Source: Acidobacteriota bacterium
GTDB lineage: Bacteria > Acidobacteriota > Thermoanaerobaculia > Gp7-AA8
Direction of reading: 5' to 3'
NCBI GenBank assembly: GCA_021781455.1
Contig: JAJXWV010000084.1
Span: 1-64,000, forward strand
Length of the DNA: 64,000 bases
Shown: piece after piece, positions 16,264 through 25,693 of the stretch
Numbering within the stretch: position 1 is the stretch's first letter
Layout of the letters: each line of letters begins with the position of its first letter
The notes under the pieces: generated by a model
The model's database searches: none
What the model was told of the DNA's origin: nothing
The model's input: only the letters and a program-made list of their open reading frames with translations
Made by a program: the position numbers and the translations under genes

Positions 16264-17056
16264 GCGAGATCGTGGGAGGAAGCGCAGCCGCCTCGTCGAC
16301 GAGACCCAGGTCGACGCGCCGCATCGCGGATTTTGCGATCCGGCGCAGGTACGGGTCGGCGATCGCGTCGGGAGCCGCCATGCTCGTCACGATCGTCGGG
16401 CGGGTGAGATCGGCGCGGCGCCGAATGATGTCTGCGGTCGTCGCTGACGCGAAGTCGACGCGTTCGACAATGAGGAGCGGAGCGGCCAGCGCATTGCGCA
16501 CGTCCGCAGCATTCGTCTTTTGATCAGCGCGGAGGAAGAACAGCCGCACTTTCGCTCCCTCGAACGCGACGCGCAGTGCGCGCACGACCACGGCCAAGGC
16601 GGAAGCGTCCGGCCCGCAGACGTACAGGCCAGATCCAGACTGCATCGTCTCTGCTGCAAAGTGATCGACGTAGCGGCGCAGGTCGTGCGTCACGCGCGGC
16701 GGAATGGCGTCGCTCGCAAGGGCGTCGACCGGATCAACACCCTCGGGCGTGGCGCGGCACTCCGTGAAGAAGTGCACCCAGAGGAGATCGCGGATGAAGC
16801 GGTGCTCGCCGAAGTGCTGCACGATCTTGACGAGCATCTGTTTCGACGGGCTGCGCTCTCCGGTTCGCAGCCGGATGAGCGCCGTCTCATCGACGCCAAG
16901 CTCACGCGCGAGATCGCGCAGCGTTGCGCCCTGCGATTGCAGGAAGGCGAGGAGTTCCGTGATGAGGCGAGCAGGACGACGCGGCACGGGGGCGTAGGGA
17001 TCACGTGTGCGCTCATTCTCTTCTACGTATCGAGAACGCGAACGCCACGAGCGCAC
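16253..17056 (-). CDS. HTH protein with degenerate P-loop domain
   Basis: A 267-residue protein from GTG 17056. Residues about 30-75 are an XRE-type helix-turn-helix (ATLRDLARELGVDETALIRL, then GERSPSKQMLVKI). The C-terminal 130 residues alternate strands and helices like a RecA-type ATPase (LYVCGPDASALAVVVRAL, LLIVERVDF, RPTIVTSMAAP), but the expected GxxGxGKS/T loop reads GPDASALA, so it should not bind ATP in the usual way. It begins the leftward unit feeding the VirD4-like gene. It may be a partition- or targeting-type DNA-binding protein. Confidence 0.6.
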   Translation of the reverse strand: MRSWRSRSRYVEENERTRDPYAPVPRRPARLITELLAFLQSQGATLRDLARELGVDETALIRLRTGERSPSKQMLVKIVQHFGEHRFIRDLLWVHFFTECRATPEGVDPVDALASDAIPPRVTHDLRRYVDHFAAETMQSGSGLYVCGPDASALAVVVRALRVAFEGAKVRLFFLRADQKTNAADVRNALAAPLLIVERVDFASATTADIIRRRADLTRPTIVTSMAAPDAIADPYLRRIAKSAMRRVDLGLVDEAAALPPTISHAS

Positions 17057-17425
17057 AGGTCTGCCCGACCGTCAGCCCGCAAGGGCGTGCAGAAGCCACT
17101 TCTTGATGAATTCCGCTGACGGGTCGGCAGGGCACGGGCGCGGTCGGCGTTGTGTTTCTCTCATTGTTGCGAACTACAAGAGGTACGACAAGGTCGGGTT
17201 GATCGGCGTCAACGCGCAGCGTGCTCCCCGATCGCGAGGCGACCGATTGCGTTACGACTTCCTGCGGCAACGACTCATGCTCGGGCGTCAGCGACCCCGA
17301 CCACGGAATGGTGCGCGGACGTCCGTTGTCGCTGCCACCGCGTCAGGCGCACGGGTTCGCCCGACGACTCGACCCGAGCGGTGTCCTAGCCTGTCTTCGA
17401 GTCATCCCTTCGACCCCGTCTTCCC
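17057..17425. other. Divergent intergenic region
   Basis: This 369-base stretch separates the leftward ATPase unit from the rightward replication-relaxation gene. I see no gene. It must hold both promoters and would be a reasonable place to look for a transfer or replication origin, though no clear iterons are visible. Confidence 0.4.
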
Positions 17426-18445
17426 ATGCAGCCACAAGTGTCGATCAGAAACGAAGAGCCGGGACACTACCTCCCGACAGACATGAATAATCCGCCATCG
17501 TCGCTGCCGGTCAGATCGCGTCGCGAAGCGCAGGCCTCTGGAACGTTCCCACCCCTGGATCGTTCCGGACTTCGTTCCGCGGCTCCATCCTCCACCGCGC
17601 CGGTGATCGCTCCAATCGGAGTGCTTCGCGACGTCGGCGTGATCGAAGGTCTGCGCCGGCGAGAAACGATGATCGTGTATCTCACCGTCCTCTGCCGGCT
17701 CGTCACCTATACGCAGATCGCCCGCATATTCTTTCGCGACGGGAATCCCTCGGGAGTCCGCAAAGCGGCCTATCACCTCGAACAGCTCGGGTGGGCAAAG
17801 CGATGGAACACGACCAGCCGGTCGGGCCGGATGGGGCATCTCATGCCGACCAGGCAAGCGACGGATATCGTCTTGCGCACACTGCGCAGCAAGACGGGCG
17901 CACAGCCGTGGGCACGCGCTGTCTCCCTCATGCTCCCGCGCGCAAGCCGCGGCCCTCTCGATTTGAGAGCGCAGCGTCCGAAATGGTTCGCGCATCAATA
18001 CGAGGTCAATCAGCTCGCAACCGCAATCATCCTCGCCCGCAGGCCGCTCTGGATCTCGACGTGGGATTCGCCCTTCCCGCCGAGCCCTGATCCCGGCCTC
18101 TCGCTGCCGCAGCCAGACTATGTCAGCGTCGAAGACACCCCCGCGGGAACTACGGTGATCTTTGGTGAGCACGACCGCGCCTCAGAGCCACTCGACCGAT
18201 TCATCGAGCGCAAGCTCCGCACGTATGCGCGTCTCTCGGGGCGCGCAGCGGAGATCCTCGGCGTCGGGTCCTTTCGTGTCGATGTCACCGTCGTTGATCC
18301 GATCGCGCAGGCGCCACGACGCCGGCTGAAAGAACTCTCCGACGCCGCCCGCGAATTCGGCGTGGCCGACCTGTTCCGCTTCAATCTCGCTGGACAGTTC
18401 GCAGCCGAACTCGACGCGAGCCAGTGCTATGTCCAGGAGTCCTGA
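17426..18445 (+). CDS. Replication-relaxation family protein
   Basis: A 339-residue protein matching the replication-relaxation pattern. A winged-helix half (residues about 75-145: LTVLCRLVTYTQIARIFF, then GVRKAAYHLEQLGWAKRW) is followed by a nuclease-like half with KWFAHQYEVNQLATAII, LPQPDYVSVED and a LDRFIERKLRTYARL helix. Members occur on integrative elements and plasmids and are thought to act at replication or mobilisation origins. The first 55 residues are Pro/Ser-rich and an internal Met at residue 20 could be the start. A second member is at 40512-41417. Confidence 0.7.
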   Translation: MQPQVSIRNEEPGHYLPTDMNNPPSSLPVRSRREAQASGTFPPLDRSGLRSAAPSSTAPVIAPIGVLRDVGVIEGLRRRETMIVYLTVLCRLVTYTQIARIFFRDGNPSGVRKAAYHLEQLGWAKRWNTTSRSGRMGHLMPTRQATDIVLRTLRSKTGAQPWARAVSLMLPRASRGPLDLRAQRPKWFAHQYEVNQLATAIILARRPLWISTWDSPFPPSPDPGLSLPQPDYVSVEDTPAGTTVIFGEHDRASEPLDRFIERKLRTYARLSGRAAEILGVGSFRVDVTVVDPIAQAPRRRLKELSDAAREFGVADLFRFNLAGQFAAELDASQCYVQES

Positions 18446-18908
18446 CTGCGCGGCAGCGCGCCGCCTCCGATCGTCGCATCGTGATCGTTCTCAGGCCTGC
18501 CAGCGCGGCAATGTCGGCGCTTCGCGGCTCCGCCGAGCTTCTCGAATGTTCGATGATGGTCTCGTCGGCCCGAGCCGGAGCACCTTCACAGCTCGACCTC
18601 AAAACACGGTGCTCAACGCGAGTGCCAGGCGAATCGACGCAGGACTCACCTGATTCCTGCCTCGCGCCTAACACTCGCGTCCACGTCCTCCTCGTCGGCG
18701 CTCCCGTGCGGATTGCGCGCGCTCTCGGCACCACGGTTCAGTTCCCGCGATCGAAAGTGACCCCTCTCGCTGCGCCCTGCGACTCGGAGTGCCTCGGCAC
18801 TCCTGCAGGCCAGTGCCTCACTCATTCGATCGCGCCGGCCTCCGTGATTCCAGCCCTGCGCCGTCCGCCTGGGGGCGCTGACGCCTCAGCAAGGAGGACA
18901 TCCACCAC
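18446..18908. other. Non-coding region before a rightward operon
   Basis: No supported gene is found in these 463 bases. The end carries the ribosome-binding site AAGGAGG for the gene at 18909. No repeated units were seen. Confidence 0.4.
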
Positions 18909-19406
18909 ATGCACATCATCACCATCGCGAAACGACCGTACGCGGTCATCAACGGCAAGGACTTCGCCGTCTATCGCTGGTTCGAACCGGAACGGCACGG
19001 CCCGATCTTCATCCAGGTCGCCGGACGGACCTCGCTCGCTCGTGAGGACCTGCCAACCGACGACTGGATGGTGATTCCCGGCCGTGCCGGATCGCATCGG
19101 ATCGCCACGGCCTGGCGAAAGCCGTGGTTCGACTACAAGCCTGACACAACCCGCAAGCTCGCATTCATCAGCGGCTCAACCGAGGGCTCCTTCTACCTAA
19201 CGCTCCGCTACATCGCGCGACGCTTCGGCCTCTCTGTGGAAGAGCGTGCGATCGCGGCGCGCGCGAGCGACCTGCGCGCTGCGGATGACATCCCGTACTA
19301 CGTTCGCCGTTGCGCAGACCAAGGTCTCTCAACCTCGGATCTCGTGACGCTGGATCTGCCATCGCACTTCGATCGCGAGGACGCCGCGCGCCTCGTGATG
19401 CCCTAA
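18909..19406 (+). CDS. Hypothetical protein
   Basis: A 165-residue protein with a strong upstream AAGGAGG. The N-terminal half is beta-rich (IITIAKRPYAVINGKDFAVY), the C-terminal half helical and charged. No family is recognised. It is the first gene of a rightward operon running through the methylase-helicase, DUF2958, XRE and RadC genes, so it is likely an accessory protein of that module. Confidence 0.6.
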   Translation: MHIITIAKRPYAVINGKDFAVYRWFEPERHGPIFIQVAGRTSLAREDLPTDDWMVIPGRAGSHRIATAWRKPWFDYKPDTTRKLAFISGSTEGSFYLTLRYIARRFGLSVEERAIAARASDLRAADDIPYYVRRCADQGLSTSDLVTLDLPSHFDREDAARLVMP

Positions 19407-19439
19407 CACCCTGACAACCAAAGAAAGGAGAACCACTCC

Positions 19440-22400
19440 GTGACTTCAACCGAAGCACTCGGCGTGAGCTACGCCGGCCGGGAGGCGAACCACGCGCTCT
19501 CGTTCCGCCAGTACAACGCGAGTAAACATGCGGCGTACTACACCCCTCTGTGGTTCGCGGACCTGCTCTTCCAGGAGCTGCAGCCCTTCATTGCAGCATC
19601 CGATCGAGCATCGATCTCGGTCCTCGACCCCACCTGCGGCTCGGCGCGTCTGCTCGCGCCCTGGAAGACCGCCGGCTGCAGCGTGCTCGGGATCGAGCTC
19701 GACGCGAAAGCAGCCGAACACGCGCGCTACGCGATCGGCCCGCAGAATGTTCGCGCCGGCGACATCCTCGATTACCGGCATCTGCTCCACGACTTCTCCG
19801 TGGTCCTCACGAATCCGCCGTACGGTATTTGGTGGACGCCACCCGATCCCGGCGAGCTGTGGTCGTGCGAAACGTCCGGAGGGTTCCTGGAGAGCCAATC
19901 GGCGACGCTCGACATCTGCACGCGCGCGATCGCCTGGAATGGGCTCCTCGTTGCGATCATCCCGACGTCGAGCTTCACGAATGCGAAGGACTCAGCTCTT
20001 CGCGACACCCTCTATCGAGACTACGAAGGTTTGCTACAAGCGACGCTTCCCGACTTGTTCGATGAGGAGTACGGAATTCACGTCGAAGTCGATCTCATCC
20101 TGGCGCGGCGAACGTACCGCGCGCCGCACCAGACGTGGCGGCCATACACCCTCACCATCGGTCCCGACGCCGACGCTCCCGAAGCCCTCCGCTCTGCGCT
20201 TCGCCATGCACTCGTCGACGCGCATCCAGTGCCCGAATCAACGCCGCCGCCCGTTCCCGTCGTGTCGCGGCTCGTGACCGTGCACGCGTCGAACGCCACT
20301 CGGATCACACCCAAAGGAATTCGAGGAGCGGCCGACGTTGAAGGACTCCTCGCCTTTCTGGACGCGACCGTCACCGCATTCGATCCGGTCCGCGGCATCG
20401 AACACGGCATCGTCTCCGCCACGCTCTCCCCGGCCTCGCTCCTGACACTCGGTCCGGGAAGCGGAATGGAAACGCTTGCGTGGCTCGGCTTCGATCCCTC
20501 AATCTCCGAACGGGACAACGCGCGGATCTCGCGGCTGCAGGCGAAGTTCGCTCTTCTGCGAACACCGGTCTACGTCCCTGATGCTCACCAACGGTTGGCC
20601 TACCTGGAAGATCGAAGTTACACAGCCAAAGCAACGGTCACGTCGAACGGCGCGCCGTGCTTCACCGAAGGAGAGCGCTACCACCTGCGTCCGTCCTGGG
20701 TGCGCAACCGTGAGGTCGCATCCGTGGAGACCGCCTGGGACGAGCGTGAGAACAAGGAAGTCCAGATCATCACTTCACTCGATCGCGGGTACCTGTCGTT
20801 CTCGGTGCTCACCGATTCTGCCCCGCGCGTCTTCCGTGAAGTCGATGCCGCAGACGTCGAACTTCTCACCTCCGCATTCGACTTGCCCGACATCCCCGAT
20901 CTCGAAGCCACCGTCCCGCAGCGGCTCGCGCAGCATCGCGCGGTCGTCGCGAAACGGTTCCCGTTCCTCTTTCCCTTCCAGGCAGAGGATGTCGCACGCC
21001 TCGCGGTGAAGCCGTTCGCCGGGTTCCTGTATGAGCAAGGCGGCGGCAAGACCGTGACGGCAGCCTCCTGGGCGGCGACACGCGGCTTTCGTCGCGTGCT
21101 CGTCGTCTGCCAGTCCTCACTCGTCGAGAACTGGATCGCGGAGCTCGGCCAGTTCGGTTTCCCTCGTGAACGCCTAACGACTCACGCAGCGGTCACGCGA
21201 CTCCAGGAGGAGAAGCGCCGAGGGCAGCTGCCGGCGACAACCACGTTCTACATCACATCGTTCGAATTCCTCTCTCTCGTCGGTCCGCGCACATTCGACC
21301 CGTGGCTCTGTGAAACGTTCACCAAGGACGGGCAGGTTCATCATCGCGTCGAGGACAACACCAAGGCGTCATGCCGCATCTGCAAGCGCAGCTACGACGA
21401 CGTCATCACGTCGTGCCCGAAGTGCACGGACGTGACCCTCTGGACCGGTGGCCACTGCAACGGCTGCGGATACCAGGCATGGAGCGCCACGGCTGATACG
21501 CATCAGTGGCCGGCCTACAAGCGCATCAAGAAGCTCTTCGGTGCGGTGCTCATCGACGAGGCACAAATTGCGAAGTCGAAAAACACCCTCCGCGGAAGAG
21601 CAGTGCGCGCAATCCGCGCGCGCGGGCGTGCAGCAATATCCGGAACGATCATGAAGGGCTACGCGCTCGACGTCTTCTGGAACCTCTCGTTCTTGTTAGG
21701 CTTCGATAATCCCCTCTTTCCGTACTCCTACCGCGGCGGTTCGAAACGGTTTCTCGGCGAATTCGGCACATACGAATTCGTGACGCGGCAATTCGAAGAC
21801 ACGTTGCACGAAGGTCGCGCGAAGCTGCTTCCCGAGGTGTCGAATCTGAACCGCTTCTGGCGCCTCATGGCGTCGTTCTCCGTTCGGCGCCGTAAGGACG
21901 ACATCTACGTCCTGCCTCCCAAGCAGCGGCAGATCGTGCTGCTCGACATGCACGACGCCCATCGCAATCTCTACGCGAGCTACGCCGAGTGGGCGCAGAA
22001 CGCCATTGCGAAGGCGTTACGCGAAGCACAGGGCGACGCCGTGAATATGGGGGCGATCAGCGCAGCTCTGTGGAAATTGCGATATGCCGCGAGTTGCCCG
22101 GTCGCCGTCGACTACCTCGATCGCGGCGCGCTGCAGTGCGAGAGCTGGAACAAGCTGGAGAAGATCTACCAGCTGGTGCGTCGCGCCGCCGATCGCGGCG
22201 AGAAGACCATTGTCTTTTCTGGACTTCGCACGATGGTCGCCGCGATCGTTCGCTACCTGCGGCAACGCGATCTCGCGATCCTACCGATCACCGCGGAGGT
22301 GGCAGCGACGAAGCGCTTCGCGCTCATTCAGGAGTTCTCACGGACGCCTGCGATGAACGCGATCGTGGCCTCGCTCAATTGCCTCAACCGCGGGTTCACT

Positions 22401-22835
22401 ATCACCGCAGCCAACCACGTCGTACTCGCCGATCTCGAGTACAGCCCTGAAGCGACCGAACAGGCCGAGGATCGCGTGCATCGGCCGGGACAAACCAAGC
22501 CGGTGTCGATCACGTACCTGCTCTCTCGCGACACGATCGACCAGCTGATGCACGAGATCATTTCGCAGAAAGCGGAAGCGATCCGCCACGCCATCGACGG
22601 CAAAGCGCGGTTCGCCGACGTCGCCGAGATCCTTCGTCGGGTGACCGGTGACGTGCAGCTGGAGATCGCCAAGCGCATCCAACTCCAGCCGGTCCTCACG
22701 ACTGAACCCGTGCTCTTTGCCTCAGAAGCGCTCCCAGAGATCGTCCCGTCGGCCCCGTCGCCAATCCGTCTCCCGGTTGACCCCTTCATCCCGCCGCCGC
22801 TCGGCGCGGTCCGCCAGCTCTCGCTGTTCGACTGA
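19440..22835 (+). CDS. N6-adenine methyltransferase-SNF2 helicase fusion, DarB-like
   Basis: An 1131-residue protein from GTG 19440, preceded by AAAGGAGAA. The N-terminal part is a gamma-type adenine methyltransferase: DPTCGSARLLAP (63-74) binds AdoMet and NPPY (125-128) is catalytic. The C-terminal part is an SNF2 helicase: EQGGGKTVTAA near 530, VLIDEAQ near 705, and a last helicase motif EQAEDRVHRPGQT. Between the two helicase lobes' first motifs lies an inserted zinc-ribbon-like region near residues 645-680 with CRICKR, CPKC and CNGCGY. The layout resembles phage P1 DarB, an antirestriction protein, and related element-borne proteins. Protecting the element from restriction is the simplest role; a defence role is possible. 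Confidence 0.8.
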   Translation: MTSTEALGVSYAGREANHALSFRQYNASKHAAYYTPLWFADLLFQELQPFIAASDRASISVLDPTCGSARLLAPWKTAGCSVLGIELDAKAAEHARYAIGPQNVRAGDILDYRHLLHDFSVVLTNPPYGIWWTPPDPGELWSCETSGGFLESQSATLDICTRAIAWNGLLVAIIPTSSFTNAKDSALRDTLYRDYEGLLQATLPDLFDEEYGIHVEVDLILARRTYRAPHQTWRPYTLTIGPDADAPEALRSALRHALVDAHPVPESTPPPVPVVSRLVTVHASNATRITPKGIRGAADVEGLLAFLDATVTAFDPVRGIEHGIVSATLSPASLLTLGPGSGMETLAWLGFDPSISERDNARISRLQAKFALLRTPVYVPDAHQRLAYLEDRSYTAKATVTSNGAPCFTEGERYHLRPSWVRNREVASVETAWDERENKEVQIITSLDRGYLSFSVLTDSAPRVFREVDAADVELLTSAFDLPDIPDLEATVPQRLAQHRAVVAKRFPFLFPFQAEDVARLAVKPFAGFLYEQGGGKTVTAASWAATRGFRRVLVVCQSSLVENWIAELGQFGFPRERLTTHAAVTRLQEEKRRGQLPATTTFYITSFEFLSLVGPRTFDPWLCETFTKDGQVHHRVEDNTKASCRICKRSYDDVITSCPKCTDVTLWTGGHCNGCGYQAWSATADTHQWPAYKRIKKLFGAVLIDEAQIAKSKNTLRGRAVRAIRARGRAAISGTIMKGYALDVFWNLSFLLGFDNPLFPYSYRGGSKRFLGEFGTYEFVTRQFEDTLHEGRAKLLPEVSNLNRFWRLMASFSVRRRKDDIYVLPPKQRQIVLLDMHDAHRNLYASYAEWAQNAIAKALREAQGDAVNMGAISAALWKLRYAASCPVAVDYLDRGALQCESWNKLEKIYQLVRRAADRGEKTIVFSGLRTMVAAIVRYLRQRDLAILPITAEVAATKRFALIQEFSRTPAMNAIVASLNCLNRGFTITAANHVVLADLEYSPEATEQAEDRVHRPGQTKPVSITYLLSRDTIDQLMHEIISQKAEAIRHAIDGKARFADVAEILRRVTGDVQLEIAKRIQLQPVLTTEPVLFASEALPEIVPSAPSPIRLPVDPFIPPPLGAVRQLSLFD

Positions 22836-22880
22836 CGTTCGAGCTCTCACCAACAACTCAACACGAAAAGGAGCAGCTCC

Positions 22881-23219
22881 ATGCAGCTGATCACACCCGA
22901 AGTGTCCAAAGCCCTCGCGCGTTTTCCGCTCGGTTCCCAGGACTCTCTCGGCGACGGTGCGCGTGTCGTCGTGAAGTTCTTCTTCCCCGCCGGTCGCTAC
23001 ACACTCTTCGTCACCGAAGCCGAGAAGCAGGAGGACGGCGACTACCTCTTCTTCGGCTATTGCCTCTCGCCGTTCGGCGCTGACTGCGACGAGTGGGGCT
23101 ACACCGCGCTCTCAGAGCTTGCGTCGCTCAATATTCGCGGCCTCGGCATCGAGCGCGATATCTGCGTCGAGCCGGCCGCCGAAACCGTCCGAGAGCTCCT
23201 CGAACGGACCGCAGCGTGA
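22881..23219 (+). CDS. DUF2958 family protein
   Basis: A 112-residue protein with AAAAGGAG upstream. The pattern matches DUF2958: VKFFFPAGRYTLFVTEAE, FFGYCLSPFG, EWGYTALSELASL and GLGIERDI. Members are common on plasmids and integrative elements, often near RadC and DNA-modification genes, as here. Its biochemical role is unknown. Confidence 0.75.
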   Translation: MQLITPEVSKALARFPLGSQDSLGDGARVVVKFFFPAGRYTLFVTEAEKQEDGDYLFFGYCLSPFGADCDEWGYTALSELASLNIRGLGIERDICVEPAAETVRELLERTAA

Positions 23220-23229
23220 GGAGGGTGCG

Positions 23230-23628
23230 ATGGATCTGGTTCTCAAACTCCGAGAAGTCCGTCAACGCGCCCGCCTAACGCAATCCGAAGCGGCGACGAA
23301 AGCCGGCGTCGGTGCGAAGACCATCAGCTCGTTCGAGAGCGGTGCCCGCATCGATTCGCTGAAAGTCAGGCAGCTTGAACAGCTGCTCGCCGCTTATGGA
23401 TCGTCGGTCGGGGAGTTCTTTTCGGCAGCGTTCGAGCACTCGATCGCGCCGTGGGATTCGGACCCTGACGAGACGCTGATCTCGACGGTCGCTGGTCGCC
23501 TTCGCTCACTCCCGCACAGCCATCGTCTCGCCATCGCCGAGAAGGTACTGGCGATGCTCGACGGCGTCGTGGCCATCCTCCCGCCTCCGCCGCGCCCGAG
23601 CGATCGGCCGAGCGCCTCCATCCACTGA
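23230..23628 (+). CDS. XRE-family transcriptional regulator
   Basis: A 132-residue protein starting at ATG 23230, nine bases after the preceding stop and behind GAGGAGG. Residues about 5-60 form a Cro/C1-type helix-turn-helix (LREVRQRARLTQSEAATKAG, then KTISSFESGARI). The C-terminal half is a helical dimerisation-type region with a Pro-rich tail. It lies within the rightward operon and probably autoregulates it. Confidence 0.8.
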   Translation: MDLVLKLREVRQRARLTQSEAATKAGVGAKTISSFESGARIDSLKVRQLEQLLAAYGSSVGEFFSAAFEHSIAPWDSDPDETLISTVAGRLRSLPHSHRLAIAEKVLAMLDGVVAILPPPPRPSDRPSASIH

Positions 23629-23655
23629 CACCGCCGGCGAATCCGGCAGAAAGGA

Positions 23656-23847
23656 ATGCACACCATGCTTCGGCCTGGTCGGACCTTCGTTCGTCTCACG
23701 CCTGACAATCGCATCCACCTCGACCGCCTGCGACGTCACGAGGATTGCTCGCGCGACAAGCTCGTGAACCGCATCGTCGCCGATTACCTCGATTCCATCT
23801 GCAACGAGTACCGGCTGTTCCACCGTCGCCGGAGGAAGGCTGCATGA
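23656..23847 (+). CDS. Small basic protein, possible ribbon-helix-helix
   Basis: Sixty-three residues, with AAAGGAA before the start. The segment FVRLTPDNRIHLDRLRRHED followed by KLVNRIVADYLDSI has the strand-helix-helix spacing of ribbon-helix-helix DNA-binding proteins. The stop overlaps the RadC start (ATGA). A regulator or accessory DNA-binding protein is likely. Confidence 0.55.
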   Translation: MHTMLRPGRTFVRLTPDNRIHLDRLRRHEDCSRDKLVNRIVADYLDSICNEYRLFHRRRRKAA

Positions 23848-24473
23848 GCGCTGAGCCCGAATCGCCACTCGATCGACTGTTCCGCGCCGGCGCAGCAGCG
23901 CTCTCCGACTCGGAGCTCGTCGCACTCCTCACCGGAAGTCTGGAAAGCGCCCGTGACCTCATACGCGATGGTCTACCGACACTCGCGCAGACTGACTGGA
24001 CTTTGCGGCGCCGTGGCCTTCCGAAGCGAAGCGCCGCACGCCTCACCGCGTCGTTGGAGCTTGGCCGCCGCCTCGCCGCGTGCGCGCACGATGACCGGCA
24101 GCCCGTCACAGAGCCCGATTCGCTGGCACGCCGGCTCATGGGACGCTACGGCTCTCTCGCCCAGGAGCATCTCGGCGCGGTATTCCTCGACTCGCGTCAC
24201 CGCATGATCGCCGAGCGCGTGATCTTCGTGGGGACAGTCAACTCTGCACTCGTCTCGACGCGCGATGTGCTCAGGGCCGCGATCGACCTCGGAGCGCCGG
24301 CGCTCATCCTCTTTCACAACCACCCGTCCGGAGACCCATCGCCCTCGGCGGAGGATCTGCTCTTTTCCCGCAAGCTAATCGAAGCGGCACGGCTTCTCGA
24401 CGTCGACATCGTCGATCACATCATCGTCGGCGCACACCGATTCGTTTCGCTTAAGCAGCGCGGCTGCATTTGA
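23844..24473 (+). CDS. radC: RadC family JAB/MPN-domain protein
   Basis: A 209-residue protein. The JAMM-type motif is complete: Glu108 (QEHLG), HNHPSGDPSPSAED with His158, His160 and Asp171. The N-terminal UPF0758-type helical region (residues 10-80) is present but shortened. RadC-like proteins are frequent cargo of integrative elements; a role in DNA repair is disputed and antirestriction has been proposed. It ends the rightward operon directly before a strong terminator. Confidence 0.85.
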   Translation: MSAEPESPLDRLFRAGAAALSDSELVALLTGSLESARDLIRDGLPTLAQTDWTLRRRGLPKRSAARLTASLELGRRLAACAHDDRQPVTEPDSLARRLMGRYGSLAQEHLGAVFLDSRHRMIAERVIFVGTVNSALVSTRDVLRAAIDLGAPALILFHNHPSGDPSPSAEDLLFSRKLIEAARLLDVDIVDHIIVGAHRFVSLKQRGCI

Positions 24474-24498
24474 AGCGGGGCCGTTTGGCCCCGCTTTT
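24474..24498 (+). terminator. Rho-independent terminator of the radC operon
   Basis: A perfect 9-bp GC stem (agcggggcc / ggccccgct) with a GTTT loop is followed by TTTTAT. It begins one base after the radC stop codon. Confidence 0.9.
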
Positions 24499-24529
24499 AT
24501 CGTTGGACCGGATGAAGCGCAGTCCGTCC

Positions 24530-25693
24530 CTACCTAGGAATCCCGATGTCCAGCGCGTGGACCCACCCGCCCTGTCGCCTGTCGTGATCCCACACGCGGA
24601 GGACAGGTGAAACCTTTGGGAAGAGCTCGAAGCCGCACGCAATAGCGATTGGTGCAGGGACCGCAGGAAAGATATCGATCGCGTCGACCGATCCATGATC
24701 GCGAAGAATCGCCGCATGAGCGCTGTGATAGGCAGACTGAAATGTCGCGAGGTCTTCACGCCTGCGTAAGAAGAGCGGTGATGGTTCCTCAGAGCCGACC
24801 GCAAGCTCATAGACCGTGTACGTCGCATCGATTGCCGCTGGGAGACGATCGAGGTCAAGTCTGGCGCTGAGCGACAACACGAGCGCCACTTGCTCCCGCT
24901 CGGTCCCGATCTGCCTTCGGGTAAACCCGTATTCCACCGGCGGCCCGTCCGCCTTCCACGTCCAATCCTGCGTGTCGCCCCGGTGTTTTTGATAGAGGTG
25001 TACAGGACCCTTATTGCTCAAGCGACTGCCGAGAAACATGAGCAACGGCATCGCCGCCAGACCGAACACCGAGATGTCCAAGGCCGTGTCGGGGCGCCGT
25101 TGATCGTAGAGTCGCTGCACCCGCGCCTCGATCTCGTGGCTCGCGAGCTGGTAATACTCCGGCGAGTCATCGTCGAACGTCGAAAGATCGATCACGAACC
25201 ACTCGCGGTCCGGATACCTCGGAGAGACGGCGTCCCACACCTGCGCCGGTGGTAGCGAGGTAACCTGTCCACCGATCTTCGACCGCAGTTCGAGAATCGT
25301 CGTGCGCTTCTGTGTCTTCCGGTCTGTGAGGTGAAAGATCACTTTCTCGTGATCGCGTTTGAAGCCTTCGAGGATCGCGCGCGTGAACTTCGCGCCGGTT
25401 TCCGGATTATCGATCTCGGTGTGGCACCGATGACACAGAAGCATGAGGTTATCGGGATCGTTTATGTCCGCGGGACGTTCCGGGTCATCGCCGCGCGGCC
25501 CACGAATCTTGAATGCGACGATGTGCGCCACCTGGCCGACGTTTAACGCATTGAGGGTGACGTGGTGTTCGATCAGGTACTCGTTGCAGCCGTCGAATTC
25601 GCAACGGCCTCCCGCGCGGACGTACAGGAGGAGCCGCGTCTTATCAGGAATGGTTCGTGGAATATCCGCTACGGGAGCATCGTCGCGCATCAT
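24530..25693 (-). CDS. cap5: CBASS effector: HNH endonuclease with SAVED domain
   Basis: A 387-residue protein. The N-terminal HNH nuclease has zinc ligands Cys31, Cys36, Cys87 and Cys90, the AHIVA motif with His57, and LLCHRCHTEID. From about residue 170 the protein follows the SAVED pattern (TALDISVFGLAAMPLLMFLG, then GPVHLYQKHRG). In Cap5 proteins SAVED binds a cyclic dinucleotide and activates the HNH domain, which degrades DNA in the infected cell. The start at 25693 overlaps the E2-like stop (ATGA). It is the last gene of the CBASS operon. Confidence 0.9.
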   Translation of the reverse strand: MMRDDAPVADIPRTIPDKTRLLLYVRAGGRCEFDGCNEYLIEHHVTLNALNVGQVAHIVAFKIRGPRGDDPERPADINDPDNLMLLCHRCHTEIDNPETGAKFTRAILEGFKRDHEKVIFHLTDRKTQKRTTILELRSKIGGQVTSLPPAQVWDAVSPRYPDREWFVIDLSTFDDDSPEYYQLASHEIEARVQRLYDQRRPDTALDISVFGLAAMPLLMFLGSRLSNKGPVHLYQKHRGDTQDWTWKADGPPVEYGFTRRQIGTEREQVALVLSLSARLDLDRLPAAIDATYTVYELAVGSEEPSPLFLRRREDLATFQSAYHSAHAAILRDHGSVDAIDIFPAVPAPIAIACGFELFPKVSPVLRVWDHDRRQGGWVHALDIGIPR

